This document shows, piece after piece, positions 44,088 to 52,917 of a stretch of 64,000 nt of DNA; the first letter of the stretch is position 1; every line of letters begins with the position of its first letter. Position numbers and translations under genes: made by a program. This DNA is from CAIODY01 sp046051225. Its GTDB lineage: Bacteria; Bacteroidota; Bacteroidia; Chitinophagales; CAIODY01. The stretch lies in the NCBI GenBank assembly GCA_046051225.1, contig JBJOOR010000017.1, positions 1 to 64,000 of the forward strand. Direction: 5' to 3'. The notes under the pieces were generated by a model. That model was given only the letters and a program-made list of their open reading frames with translations. It ran no database searches and was not told the origin of the DNA.

Positions 44088-44216
44088 TCATGGACGATTG
44101 GCTACATAGATAACAAAAACTGATATTATTTTTTTCATTTTTTTACTTCTTTTTTGCTGTGCAAATAAAGCCGTAGCAAAAAGCAAAAAAAGAAAAGATA
44201 GAAATGTGTTTTTCAT
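44088..44216 (-). pseudogene. Remnant of barrel gene 3 (signal peptide only)
   Basis: Starts MKNTFLSFLFLLFATALFAQ, the same signal peptide as the gene at 44541-45251, then continues for about 20 unrelated residues to a stop. The mature barrel has been lost. The start codon overlaps the stop of the small gene upstream by 4 bases. Beyond it, 43928-44087 holds no gene. Confidence 0.75.
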
Positions 44217-44278
44217 GATGTTTGGTTTTTTAAATAAATGATTTGGGTATTACTAATAAAATCATCTCTTCTATCCAT
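44151..44278. repeat. Junction repeat, copy 1
   Basis: About 128 bp covering (reverse strand) the 3' end of the small secreted gene, the spacer and the barrel signal-peptide codons. Near-identical to 45187-45314 and 46172-46290. Confidence 0.85.
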
Positions 44279-44529
44279 TATTCTTTTAGAATAAATCAAA
44301 AAATCGTTTAAATATTTTGTATCATTAGTAGCTTCAAACATATTGATGTAGGATTGTAAAAACTTAGTACCAATAGAATGAATAAAAAAAACACATTGCT
44401 TCTAAATGAAGCTCCCTGCCCTCCATAACTTTGTAACTCTATTGAATCAAATTTATTGCGATACGTTTGTGAAAAAGCAGTTGAGCAAACTATACCCAAT
44501 AAAAATATTGCTATTAAAATTTGTTTCAT
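44213..44529 (-). pseudogene. Small secreted protein 2, frameshifted in a T8 run
   Basis: The 5' part (44529 to about 44392) encodes a signal peptide (MKQILIAIFLLGIVCSTAF) and the mature start, paralogous to the 92-residue protein at 45285-45563. At the eight-base homopolymer 44384-44391 the frame is broken; adding one T restores a full paralog with YINMFEATNDTKYLNDFLIY and MDRRDDF in exact register with the intact copy. The restored frame ends at 44213, overlapping the barrel-3 start by 4 bases. Error, mutation or reversible slippage are all possible. Confidence 0.7.
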
Positions 44530-44540
44530 AATTGTAGTTT

Positions 44541-45251
44541 TTAGAATGAAATAATTAAGCCTGTTTTATAGTATATATAAAGCGCTGGAGACCAATCTGG
44601 AACTGGTTTTGAATAGCTAGTTTCAATAATTAATGGGACTGAAATGGAAAAGTGTTTATAAGTTCTTTTTATACTTAGTCCTATGTTTTCAAAATCTCTA
44701 AAATCATCTGTGAATTTTAAAAGTTGATAATAATCTTTATTAATAAATTTCAAGTAGCTTGAAGAAATTAGATTTTTTTCAAACCCAACATGAATTGTTA
44801 ATTCATTTCTTTTTATTTTGAATAATCTGTACCCTAAACCAATAATTAAATTTCCTCTATAATCAGCATCTTCAATTTTCAAGTTACTTGTAGCTGCATG
44901 TGGTATATGGTTATATTCAAAACCATCTGCATAATATTGCCGCAATGAGTACCTATACGAAATACCAAAAGCCGAAAAAAATCTACCATAAGCTAAATTA
45001 ACATTTGCAAAAAAATCATGTCCAATTAGGGTAGAATAATCTCTATAAGGTCTGATGTAGGGGGTCCAGTCTGGTTCAAATTTTTTAATATCGATTAAAT
45101 ACAAATTTACATTTTCTTTTACAAGCAAAGCCCCAAAAGAGAATTCGATTTTTAGCTTATCTTTATGTTTTATATCAATACTATCCTTTTGCTGTGCAAA
45201 TAAAGCCGTAGCAAAAAGCAAAAAAAGAAAAGATAGAAATGTGTTTTTCAT
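44541..45251 (-). CDS. Outer-membrane beta-barrel-like protein 2, 236 aa
   Basis: Signal peptide nearly identical to that of the copies on either side (MKNTFLSFLFLLFATALFAQ), with cleavage expected after AQ. The mature part has many alternating hydrophobic/polar strands with aromatic ends (AYGRFFSAFGISYRYSL, NLIIGLGYRLFKI, TIHVGFEKNL) and ends in a hydrophobic F (GLIISF), a classical barrel C-terminus. Mature sequence differs strongly from barrel 1. It is part of a tandem unit with the small gene downstream. Confidence 0.75.
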   Translation of the reverse strand: MKNTFLSFLFLLFATALFAQQKDSIDIKHKDKLKIEFSFGALLVKENVNLYLIDIKKFEPDWTPYIRPYRDYSTLIGHDFFANVNLAYGRFFSAFGISYRYSLRQYYADGFEYNHIPHAATSNLKIEDADYRGNLIIGLGYRLFKIKRNELTIHVGFEKNLISSSYLKFINKDYYQLLKFTDDFRDFENIGLSIKRTYKHFSISVPLIIETSYSKPVPDWSPALYIYYKTGLIISF

Positions 45252-45314
45252 GATGTTTGGTTTTTTAAATAAATGATTTGGGCTTTAATAATAAAAATCA
45301 TCTCTTCTATCCAT
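45187..45314. repeat. Junction repeat, copy 2
   Basis: Second copy of the block described at 44151-44278, with a few substitutions and one small indel around GGGCTTTAATAATAAAAATC. Confidence 0.85.
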
Positions 45315-45563
45315 CACTCTTTTCGAATGTATTAAAAATTCATTCAAATATTTTACGTCATTCGTTGCTTCATACATGTTTAAATAGGCGTTCATCGTTT
45401 TTGCTTCATACTCCTTAATTTGCGAAGTAAAATTTGAAGACCAACTGTATGCACCACCATTAAAATGTTGACCTCGGTCAAGGTTGTCAAATTGTTGACG
45501 AAAAGATTGTGCATCTAGATTAATTGAAACAATTAATAAAATTACAAAAAGTATATTTTTCAT
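45285..45563 (-). CDS. Small secreted protein 1, 92 aa
   Basis: Signal peptide at residues 1-18 (ending LDAQ), then a mature chain of about 74 polar residues with aromatic-rich ends: SFRQQFDNLDRGQHFNGGAY, then YLNMYEATNDVKYLNEFLIH and RVMDRRDDFYY. No family is recognised. It follows barrel 1 by 11 bp, so the two are probably cotranscribed. Confidence 0.7.
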   Translation of the reverse strand: MKNILFVILLIVSINLDAQSFRQQFDNLDRGQHFNGGAYSWSSNFTSQIKEYEAKTMNAYLNMYEATNDVKYLNEFLIHSKRVMDRRDDFYY

Positions 45564-45574
45564 AACTATTGAAT

Positions 45575-46237
45575 TTAATGTAAATATGCGATAAAACCTA
45601 GATTAAAAATAAAGTATTGTAGTTTGTAATTATAGGAATCGTAGGCTAAAAATTCAGTCAATCCAACCGTTTTAACAATATTTAATTGAGCAATTATATT
45701 TTTAAAAAGTTGGTATTGTACAAATCCACCGAAAACAATTGATTGTTCATTTTCTTTCCAAAAGAAGTGTTTGTTAGATTGGCTTGATATGTTTAACCAC
45801 AAATTATCTTCATAGGAATATTGCCACATTTCAGAATACTTGTATCCTAGTTTAGTGTATAAAAAAAATCTTTTAAAATGATACGTTTTAATGTTTAAGC
45901 CGCCTTGATATGCATTCATATTAAAATACAAATGGTTGTTTACATTTTTTCTATAGAAATCTTCTTGTTCTAAAGTTTCTCGATTGTAGGCTACATAAAT
46001 ATTAAGTCTTTTGTAAATTTTATAACTTATTTCACATCCATAATTGTAATGAAATACCCCTTTACTTTTACTAAGATCGAATACTCCAATATTAGGTTTC
46101 ATGTGTGTTAATCCTCCATTAATATTGATAGAAAATTTATCCTTTCTGTTTTTTAAGGATGCAGAGTCAGTTTTTTGCTGTGCAAATAAAGCCGAAGCAA
46201 AAAGCAAAAAAAGAAAAGATAGAAATGTGTGTTTCAT
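45575..46237 (-). CDS. Outer-membrane beta-barrel-like protein 1, 220 aa
   Basis: Signal peptide MKHTFLSFLFLLFASALFAQ, then strands with aromatic girdles (FHYNYGCEISYKIYKRLNIY, FFLYTKLGYKYSEM, SIVFGGFVQYQLFKNI) and a hydrophobic C-terminal strand (FIFNLGFIAYLH). The mature part shares little with barrel 2 despite the identical signal region, so the array combines a fixed front with variable bodies. Function unknown; barrels of this size can be porins, adhesins or immunity-like surface proteins. Confidence 0.75.
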   Translation of the reverse strand: MKHTFLSFLFLLFASALFAQQKTDSASLKNRKDKFSININGGLTHMKPNIGVFDLSKSKGVFHYNYGCEISYKIYKRLNIYVAYNRETLEQEDFYRKNVNNHLYFNMNAYQGGLNIKTYHFKRFFLYTKLGYKYSEMWQYSYEDNLWLNISSQSNKHFFWKENEQSIVFGGFVQYQLFKNIIAQLNIVKTVGLTEFLAYDSYNYKLQYFIFNLGFIAYLH

Positions 46238-46290
46238 AAGGTTTGGTTTTTTAAATAAATGATTTGGGCATTACTAATAAAATCATCTCT
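46172..46290. repeat. Junction repeat, copy 3
   Basis: Third copy of the block at 44151-44278, covering the barrel-1 signal peptide and the end of a lost small gene. Confidence 0.85.
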
Positions 46291-46302
46291 TCTGTCCATT
46301 AC
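46234..46302 (-). pseudogene. Remnant of small secreted protein 0 (C-terminal codons)
   Basis: The frame MDRRDDFISNAQIIYLKNQT, ending at the barrel-1 start, matches the last residues of small protein 2. Upstream a small insertion near GTAATGGGTAATGG brings a stop codon, and the rest of the gene is missing. It shows that the array once extended further. The remaining 46303-46474 holds no gene. Confidence 0.7.
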
Positions 46303-46474
46303 CCATTACTCTTGATATTCTATCAAGTTTTTTAACTCTATTTGTTTACTAGTCTTTACAAATAACCATATTGCGAACATACAAATCTGTTCATTAAATT
46401 TTTTTTTTAAATCAAGCGTATGTATCCAAACTAGGCTATGGCAGAATTTTTTATTATTAGCAGCATCAAATTAT

Positions 46475-48037
46475 TTAAAAATCTACTTCCATTTTTAATT
46501 CATTGGCTAATATTTTTAATGCAGGATTTTTTTCTACCATGGCATTAAATTTTTCCATTGGGGTATATAATTTTTTTTCGGGGCTTTTTTGAAGAGTAAT
46601 TTCTTGTTCAATTTTTGGCAAAATTTCATTTATCACTTCAATCGGTTTTTCAACAACATTTTGCTTGGGCATTTGCTGTTGCATTTTGCTTAAATCAAAA
46701 CCTTTTAAATTTATACCACTAGTATCCGATGCCGAACTTCCAGTGGCTTTCAGTGCCGTTTTGGGTATGTATTGTGGCGTTGGTTCGGCTGCTATTGGAT
46801 TATTATTTTGCAGTGGTACAGGCTGTTGTGCAACAATAGGTTGAGCAACTTTTGGTGCTTCAATTCCTGCTATTGGTTCAGTTTTTTTTTTACTATCCGA
46901 TTCAGTATTCGGAATGTTTACAATTTGAGTAGGCTGCAATAAAACTCGGTTCAAATAACAAAGTTTTATCAAACACATTTCTACATGCAATCTTCTATTT
47001 TTACTACTGCGATAATGCAAATCGCAATCGTTTAAAATATTTAAAGCACTTAATAAAAATGCTAATGGTGTTTGTTTTGCTTGCGATGCATATTTTTCTC
47101 GAAGGCTTTCAGTTACTTCTAATAAGTTTACTGTGGCTGCATCTTTACACATTAATAAATTACGAAAATGGTCGGCTAAAGCATTGATTACATTATCGCC
47201 CTCAAATCCTTTTTGTAATATTTGATGAAATGTATGCAATACCGTTACTCTATCTTCAACCATCATGGCATCAGCCATTTTAAAATTAAATTCGTAATCT
47301 AAAATATTAAGCTGTTCTAATACATCATTTATTTGAATATTGCCACTGCAAAAACTTGCCATTTTATCAAACAAACTTAATGCATCACGTAAGCCACCAT
47401 CAGCCTTTAAAGCTATCAGGTGCAAGGCTTCATCGCTTGCCGATACATTTCTATCAATAGCAATTTTTTTAAGATGAGCTACCATATCATCCATCTTAAT
47501 TCTATTAAAATCGAATACTTGGCAACGACTTAAAATAGTAGGAATTATTTTTTGTTTTTCGGTAGTAGCTAAAATAAAAATGGCATAAGGTGGTGGTTCT
47601 TCTAATGTTTTTAAAAAAGCATTAAATGCCTGCGAACTAAGCATGTGAACCTCATCAATAATATAAACTTTATATTTTGAACCTTGTGGCGGAATACGAA
47701 CCTGCTGCACCAATTCGCGAATATCATCTACCGAATTATTGCTGGCAGCATCTAATTCGAAAATATTAAAGGATGAATTGCTATTGAATGATTGACAACT
47801 GCGGCATTCATTGCATGGTTCAACATCGGCTGTAAGATTTTCGCAATTAATTACCTTAGCTAAAATACGGGCGTTGGTTGTTTTGCCCACACCTCTTGGG
47901 CCACAAAACAAAAATGCATGTGCTAATTGCTGTTGACGTAAGGCATTTTTTAAAGTAGTAGTAATATGGCTTTGCCCCACCACATCTTCAAAACGTGCTG
48001 GGCGATATTTTCTTGCCGATACTACAAATGCTTCCAT
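46475..48037 (-). CDS. dnaX: DNA polymerase III subunit gamma/tau, 520 aa
   Basis: Clamp-loader ATPase. Start at 48037 (MEAFVVSARKYRPARF) is preferred: a longer frame would begin upstream of the promoter at 48058-48065. Walker A is FCGPRGVGKTTNARIL. A zinc finger (CENLTADVEPCNECRSC) and the Walker B/sensor segment YIIDEVHMLSSQAFNAFLKT follow. The C-terminal third is a proline/glutamine-rich tau-like linker. Confidence 0.96.
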   Translation of the reverse strand: MEAFVVSARKYRPARFEDVVGQSHITTTLKNALRQQQLAHAFLFCGPRGVGKTTNARILAKVINCENLTADVEPCNECRSCQSFNSNSSFNIFELDAASNNSVDDIRELVQQVRIPPQGSKYKVYIIDEVHMLSSQAFNAFLKTLEEPPPYAIFILATTEKQKIIPTILSRCQVFDFNRIKMDDMVAHLKKIAIDRNVSASDEALHLIALKADGGLRDALSLFDKMASFCSGNIQINDVLEQLNILDYEFNFKMADAMMVEDRVTVLHTFHQILQKGFEGDNVINALADHFRNLLMCKDAATVNLLEVTESLREKYASQAKQTPLAFLLSALNILNDCDLHYRSSKNRRLHVEMCLIKLCYLNRVLLQPTQIVNIPNTESDSKKKTEPIAGIEAPKVAQPIVAQQPVPLQNNNPIAAEPTPQYIPKTALKATGSSASDTSGINLKGFDLSKMQQQMPKQNVVEKPIEVINEILPKIEQEITLQKSPEKKLYTPMEKFNAMVEKNPALKILANELKMEVDF

Positions 48038-48057
48038 CTTATTTTTAATTAGCGATG

Positions 48058-48065
48058 CAAATGTA
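48058..48065 (-). promoter_or_regulatory. Putative -7 box of dnaX
   Basis: Reverse-strand TACATTTG matches TAnnTTTG, 21 bp upstream of the preferred dnaX start. It lies inside the longer alternative reading frame and so supports the shorter start. Confidence 0.5.
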
Positions 48066-48125
48066 AAAATATTTCCATTCACTAATATCAATCCTTGCAT
48101 TAACTTTACACCTCATTTCAATCAA

Positions 48126-49484
48126 ATGAAAAAAATAATCTTTGCCTTAATTATCTCTTGTGTTGCTCATTCATCCATTGCTCAAAGCGTTTGGAATTTG
48201 CAACAATGTGTAAAATATGCTATCGAAAATAATTTGCAACTAAAGCAAAATGTGGTAAACCAAAAGATAGCCCGTGTAAATTATAACCAAGCTCAATTGG
48301 CTTATCTACCATCGCTTACAGGCGATGCTACGCAGTATTTTAGCTTTGGGCGTTCGTTAAATGTTACTTCCAACTCGTACGAAAATTCAACATCAGTTTC
48401 GTCAAATACTTTTTCATTAAATAGTAGTATTCCGCTATTTGCTGGGCTTACTAAAATGAATCAATTAAAACAAACAGAATTAGATTGGCAAGCATCGGGA
48501 TACGATGCCGAAAAAATGAAAAATGATATTGCCTTAAATGTAGCTGCCTATTATTTATCGAGCCTTAATGCTTGGGAACAATTAAAAATAATGAATCATC
48601 AGATTGAAATATCTGAATTGCAAAAAGCACAAACACAAAAATTAATAAAAGCTGGGGCAATGGCCGAAATAAGCATTAAAGATGTAGAAGCTACTGTAGC
48701 CAATGATGAGTTGAATATTGTATCGGCGCAAAACAATTATGATGTAGCTATTTTAAATTTAAAACGATTAATGAATATTGATGTAAGTCAATCTGTAAAC
48801 ATTGATACAACAAATAAAAATATAACCTTTCAGCCCGAAGCCGATATAGATTTTAATAGAACTTATAGTATAGCATTTACACAGCAGCCATCTATTAAAA
48901 GCCAACAATTAAAATTTAAATCAGCACAACAATCTATTCAATATTATAAAGGAACACTATTGCCTACATTAAGCCTTTTTGGAAGTTTAAGAACAAGCTA
49001 TTCAAGTGCTGCTAAAAATATTATAGGTTTAGATGCAAATGGAAATTTTATTACCGAAAAAATAAAATTTGAAAATCAAATTGATAAAAACTATGGCAAA
49101 TCAATTGGCTTCGATTTAAGCATTCCTATCAATAACGGATTTCAAGCCCGAAGTGCTTTGCGCCGTAGCCAATTGCAAGCCATTAATGCAAAATTTAATT
49201 TGCAAATAGCCGAAAAACAATTGCAACAAGATATTGCTCAAGCTTTATTAAATGTAAAAGCAGCAGCAGCAAAGCAAGAAGCAGCAAAGGCTGTAGCATT
49301 AGCGCAGCAAAGTGCATTTGATGCCAATACAAAAAAGTATAATGCTGGTGTTATCAATTTTTTCGATTTTAATACTTCAAAAAATAATCTTACAAAAGCA
49401 TTAAGTGATGAAACAAATGCTAAATACGATTACCTTTTTAAAGTAAAAATTCTTGATTTTTATCAAGGCAAATCTTTATACTAA
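48126..49484 (+). CDS. TolC-family outer-membrane efflux protein, 452 aa
   Basis: Signal peptide at residues 1-20. Two internally related halves of the outer-membrane efflux protein family follow, each with long amphipathic helices (VWNLQQCVKYAIENNLQLKQ opening the first; QQDIAQALLNVKAAAAKQEA and the N-terminal FDANTKKYNAGVINFFDF of the last helix). It forms the outer-membrane duct of a tripartite exporter. The membrane-fusion protein gene follows by 24 bp, so the two form an operon. Confidence 0.9.
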   Translation: MKKIIFALIISCVAHSSIAQSVWNLQQCVKYAIENNLQLKQNVVNQKIARVNYNQAQLAYLPSLTGDATQYFSFGRSLNVTSNSYENSTSVSSNTFSLNSSIPLFAGLTKMNQLKQTELDWQASGYDAEKMKNDIALNVAAYYLSSLNAWEQLKIMNHQIEISELQKAQTQKLIKAGAMAEISIKDVEATVANDELNIVSAQNNYDVAILNLKRLMNIDVSQSVNIDTTNKNITFQPEADIDFNRTYSIAFTQQPSIKSQQLKFKSAQQSIQYYKGTLLPTLSLFGSLRTSYSSAAKNIIGLDANGNFITEKIKFENQIDKNYGKSIGFDLSIPINNGFQARSALRRSQLQAINAKFNLQIAEKQLQQDIAQALLNVKAAAAKQEAAKAVALAQQSAFDANTKKYNAGVINFFDFNTSKNNLTKALSDETNAKYDYLFKVKILDFYQGKSLY

Positions 49485-49508
49485 TCTTATTTTAAAAAAC
49501 TTTTTTAT

Positions 49509-50801
49509 ATGATTAAGAAAACTATCATAGGGGTAATAATTGTGGCTGCTTTATTGGGCATTGCTAAATGGCAAGGCTGGTTGGGCGGCAAACATGATGA
49601 ACAAGTAGCTATTGAACGAGTTACTAAGCATACAATTATTGAAACAGTATCGGCAAGTGGTAAAATACTTCCTGTAGAAGAAGTAAAAATATCGCCCGAT
49701 GTACCAGGCGAAATAAAAGAATTGTATGTAAAAGAAGGCGATATAGTAAAAGCTGGACAGTTGTTGGCTCGTATTAATCCCGAAATTTATCAAAGCAATG
49801 TAGATAGAACAGTGGCTGCTTTAAACGCCACCAAAGCCAATGCTGCTAGCAGCAAAGCTACTTTAAAACAAATACAAGCACAGCTTGAAAAAGCTGAATC
49901 AGACATGAAGCGACAAAAAAAACTATATGATGAAAAAGTAATTTCGGAACAAGATTTTTTATCGGCAACTACTGCTTATAAAAATTTACAAGCCCAATTA
50001 GAAGCTGCTAAAGAAAATATTTCAGCTGCCGATTTTAATATTAATAGTGCTGTGGCTAATGTAAAAGAAACAAACGAAAATTTAAACAAAACCATAATTG
50101 TAGCCCCAATGAGCGGAACTGTAACACAATTGAATATTGAAAAAGGAGAACGTGTTGTAGGTACTTCGCAAATGGCAGGAACAGAAATGATGCGTATTGC
50201 AAATTTGGATGCCATGGAAGTACGAATTGATATAAGCGAAAGCGATGTAGTTAAAATTCATGTAGGCGATTCGGCACATATAAAAGTAGATGCCTATGGC
50301 AATAAAGAGTTTGTAGGAATGGTAACCCAAGTTGCCAATGCTTCTAAAAGCTCATCGTCAAATGGCTCGATAGACCAAGCTACCACTTTCACAGTTAAAA
50401 TATTAATTCAGGCCTCATCTTATCAAGCATTTGCCGAACAAAAACGGATGAAAAATATTTTTTTACCTGGCATGAATGCTGGAGTTGAAATATTTACCAG
50501 TTCAACTACCGATGTAATAGCTGTGCCTATTCAAGCCGTTACACTTCGTGATGATTCGGCTAAAAGCACCGCCGAAAAAACTATTCAATCTGAAGTAGTA
50601 TTTATTGCAAAAAATAATACTGCTGAATTACATAAAGTAAAAACAGGATTGCAAGACACTAAATTTATAGAAATAACTGAAGGCATAAATATGGGCGATG
50701 ATGTAATTATTTCGCCAGCCAGTGCTGTTAGCCGCCGATTAACCAATGGGATGAAAATAAAAGTGGTGGATAAAAAAGAGTTGCAAGCCGAAAACGAATA
50801 A
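49509..50801 (+). CDS. Periplasmic adaptor (HlyD/RND membrane-fusion family), 430 aa
   Basis: A single N-terminal transmembrane segment (TIIGVIIVAALLGIA) is followed by a biotinyl-lipoyl-like motif (GEIKELYVKEGDIVKAGQLL), a coiled coil of about 100 residues (90-190), a second lipoyl half (IIVAPMSGTVTQLNIEKGERV) and a barrel domain. It bridges the inner-membrane pump to TolC. The inner-membrane component, expected as an ABC or RND gene next to it, is absent; the next gene downstream is on the other strand. Confidence 0.9.
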   Translation: MIKKTIIGVIIVAALLGIAKWQGWLGGKHDEQVAIERVTKHTIIETVSASGKILPVEEVKISPDVPGEIKELYVKEGDIVKAGQLLARINPEIYQSNVDRTVAALNATKANAASSKATLKQIQAQLEKAESDMKRQKKLYDEKVISEQDFLSATTAYKNLQAQLEAAKENISAADFNINSAVANVKETNENLNKTIIVAPMSGTVTQLNIEKGERVVGTSQMAGTEMMRIANLDAMEVRIDISESDVVKIHVGDSAHIKVDAYGNKEFVGMVTQVANASKSSSSNGSIDQATTFTVKILIQASSYQAFAEQKRMKNIFLPGMNAGVEIFTSSTTDVIAVPIQAVTLRDDSAKSTAEKTIQSEVVFIAKNNTAELHKVKTGLQDTKFIEITEGINMGDDVIISPASAVSRRLTNGMKIKVVDKKELQAENE

Positions 50802-50829
50802 ATAATTATTATTTCAAAACTTAATAAAA

Positions 50830-52395
50830 CTACTTTTTTTGTATTAAAATTCGATAGCGAAAATTTTTAGAAACTTTGCCATCATTCCAAGGCACATCAA
50901 TAATTCGGGCTTTAGCTTGATGCATCTTTTGCAATGCAATTAATGTTATTGAATCGTTTTCAAACTGCATACAATTGCGCTTTGAATAAAAAATATATTG
51001 TGGCATATTCCAAGGTATATATTTATTTTCTTGATTTAAAAATACTACTTCATCTATATTCGATTTTGCAATTTCGATGGCTACACTTTTAAAATAAAAA
51101 GTATCATAGTTTGGCTGATTCATCAAATAATATTGTTCAACCATTTTATATAAATAGAATGAGCTCACCACAAAAAATAAAAGCACATATAATTTTGAAT
51201 GAACTATGTTTTCAAATAATTTATCCACCAAAATGGCTGCTATTATTGAAAATAAGATAGCTGTTTTGGTGGTTGAAAAATCGTGAACGGCTGTGAAATT
51301 AAACAGCAATATATGGTGCAATAATATTGGTATAGCAGTTATCAATATTAAATTAATTTCTGTTTTATATAGGATTGATTTAATTGTTTTTTTTGCAGAA
51401 AAATGCAACCCTACTACCAATAAAATCATCACGAACAGCCACTTAATAAGTGGTGCAAAATTAGATTTATAATGATGTACAATGCTACCTATTCCTTCGT
51501 TCGAAAAAATAGATAATTGTGATTCGGCAGCATCATTATTCCAGCCACTTCGGCTAATATATTTTTCTGCAATAGCTTTATATAAATGTGCTAATCCATC
51601 TATTTTACCATATATAAAAATACTGAACAATAAAGCCGAAAGCGCTGTGATAGCAAGCATTAACAGCAATTTGCTATTTTTTAAAAGGCTATGATTGATA
51701 AGTGTATATACAAAAAAAGTTATGCCTAATAAAAAACCAATCCACTCGGTAAAACAAAGGCAGAAATATAAAACAACAAGTGCGAAAACATATCCATTAA
51801 ATTTGCCATTATCAGTGGTTGATGTTTGAATTTTCATCCAACAATAAATAACAGCAATTAAAAAAAATTGAGCTTGCATATCAACAAAATAGGCATTGCA
51901 TAAAAACCAAAGTGTAGAAGCCGAAAAGGTGTAGACAACAAAAGCTGTAAGGGCAGCAGGATGCAACCAATATTTATTGGCAGCGCTATTATTTTTTATA
52001 AGATGATAAAGTATTAAGCCGCCTAAAAGATGCAATAGCAGATTAAACAATTCGAGGCTATAAGGTGCTATGGGTAAATTAAATAGTTGAATAAAAAAAT
52101 AAGGAAGTATAAAGCCAAGTGGAGGATACGAAACATAATAACCGTCGCCTAATGCATCATCTACACCACCTAGCGACAAAATATGTTTATTACATTGTTC
52201 ATAATAAGTATAAATAGGTGCATAATGGCAATTGGCAATTCCCTTTTTATTCCAAATATCAAAAGTAATTAATGTATGGGCTGTAAGCCATTCGTGATGA
52301 TCGCTTAAAGCACGATTAAATAAGGGCTTTCGGATAATTAACGATATACTAAATAGTAAAAAAAGTACAGTCCATTTTAGTATTTGGCGTTTCAT
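50830..52395 (-). CDS. GT-C-like multi-pass membrane protein, 521 aa
   Basis: About ten transmembrane segments. The first extracytoplasmic loop carries DHHEW (about residues 32-36), the acidic motif position typical of GT-C glycosyltransferases that use lipid-linked sugars, and YYVSYPPLGFILPYFF resembles the second conserved loop. The C-terminal domain is soluble. Family identity is by topology and these motifs only. It is the last gene of a reverse-strand run behind mreBCD with 6 bp spacing, so it is probably cotranscribed. Confidence 0.65.
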   Translation of the reverse strand: MKRQILKWTVLFLLFSISLIIRKPLFNRALSDHHEWLTAHTLITFDIWNKKGIANCHYAPIYTYYEQCNKHILSLGGVDDALGDGYYVSYPPLGFILPYFFIQLFNLPIAPYSLELFNLLLHLLGGLILYHLIKNNSAANKYWLHPAALTAFVVYTFSASTLWFLCNAYFVDMQAQFFLIAVIYCWMKIQTSTTDNGKFNGYVFALVVLYFCLCFTEWIGFLLGITFFVYTLINHSLLKNSKLLLMLAITALSALLFSIFIYGKIDGLAHLYKAIAEKYISRSGWNNDAAESQLSIFSNEGIGSIVHHYKSNFAPLIKWLFVMILLVVGLHFSAKKTIKSILYKTEINLILITAIPILLHHILLFNFTAVHDFSTTKTAILFSIIAAILVDKLFENIVHSKLYVLLFFVVSSFYLYKMVEQYYLMNQPNYDTFYFKSVAIEIAKSNIDEVVFLNQENKYIPWNMPQYIFYSKRNCMQFENDSITLIALQKMHQAKARIIDVPWNDGKVSKNFRYRILIQKK

Positions 52396-52401
52396 AATTT
52401 A

Positions 52402-52917
52402 TTATCTACTTACTTTTCTCCAAAATAAATATTCGCCCAAAATAATTAATAGTGTACTAAGTATCGAGCTTAAAAATATTTTGGAAATGGTTAAATAAAA
52501 CCTAGAAAAACTCCATACTTCGGCAATGAAAAATACAAAATGATGAATAAAAATTAATAAAAAAGTATATAATGCAAAGTTTATAAAACCTGCTCTGCTT
52601 ATCGAAAATTCTTCCATTTCATCAGCATTTGCTTGCGGAAAAATAACTTGTATTATATAGGTTCGGGCAAATGCCATAATAACCAATGCCATTGAATGCA
52701 AGCCCATGGTATTGGTAAACGAACCAACCCCAGCCCCCATAATAAAAGCCAACAACAAACAAAGCCAATTAGGAAAACTTAATGGCAACAACAATACAAA
52801 CAAGGGATAATAATATGGATTCATTAAACCATTAAGCTCAATATTATTTAATACCAATACTTGAAATAGTAGATAAAAAACAAACCGCAATACAAGTTTT
52901 ACATAAGTGTTATTCAT
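52402..52917 (-). CDS. mreD: Rod-shape-determining protein MreD, 171 aa
   Basis: Five or so hydrophobic segments with short loops; VLNNIELNGLMNPYYYPLFV near the start and GAGVGSFTNTMGLHSMALV are typical of MreD in this phylum. It is part of the elongasome with MreB, MreC, PBP2 and RodA. Its start overlaps the mreC stop by 8 bp, supporting the assignment. Confidence 0.88.
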   Translation of the reverse strand: MNNTYVKLVLRFVFYLLFQVLVLNNIELNGLMNPYYYPLFVLLLPLSFPNWLCLLLAFIMGAGVGSFTNTMGLHSMALVIMAFARTYIIQVIFPQANADEMEEFSISRAGFINFALYTFLLIFIHHFVFFIAEVWSFSRFYLTISKIFLSSILSTLLIILGEYLFWRKVSR

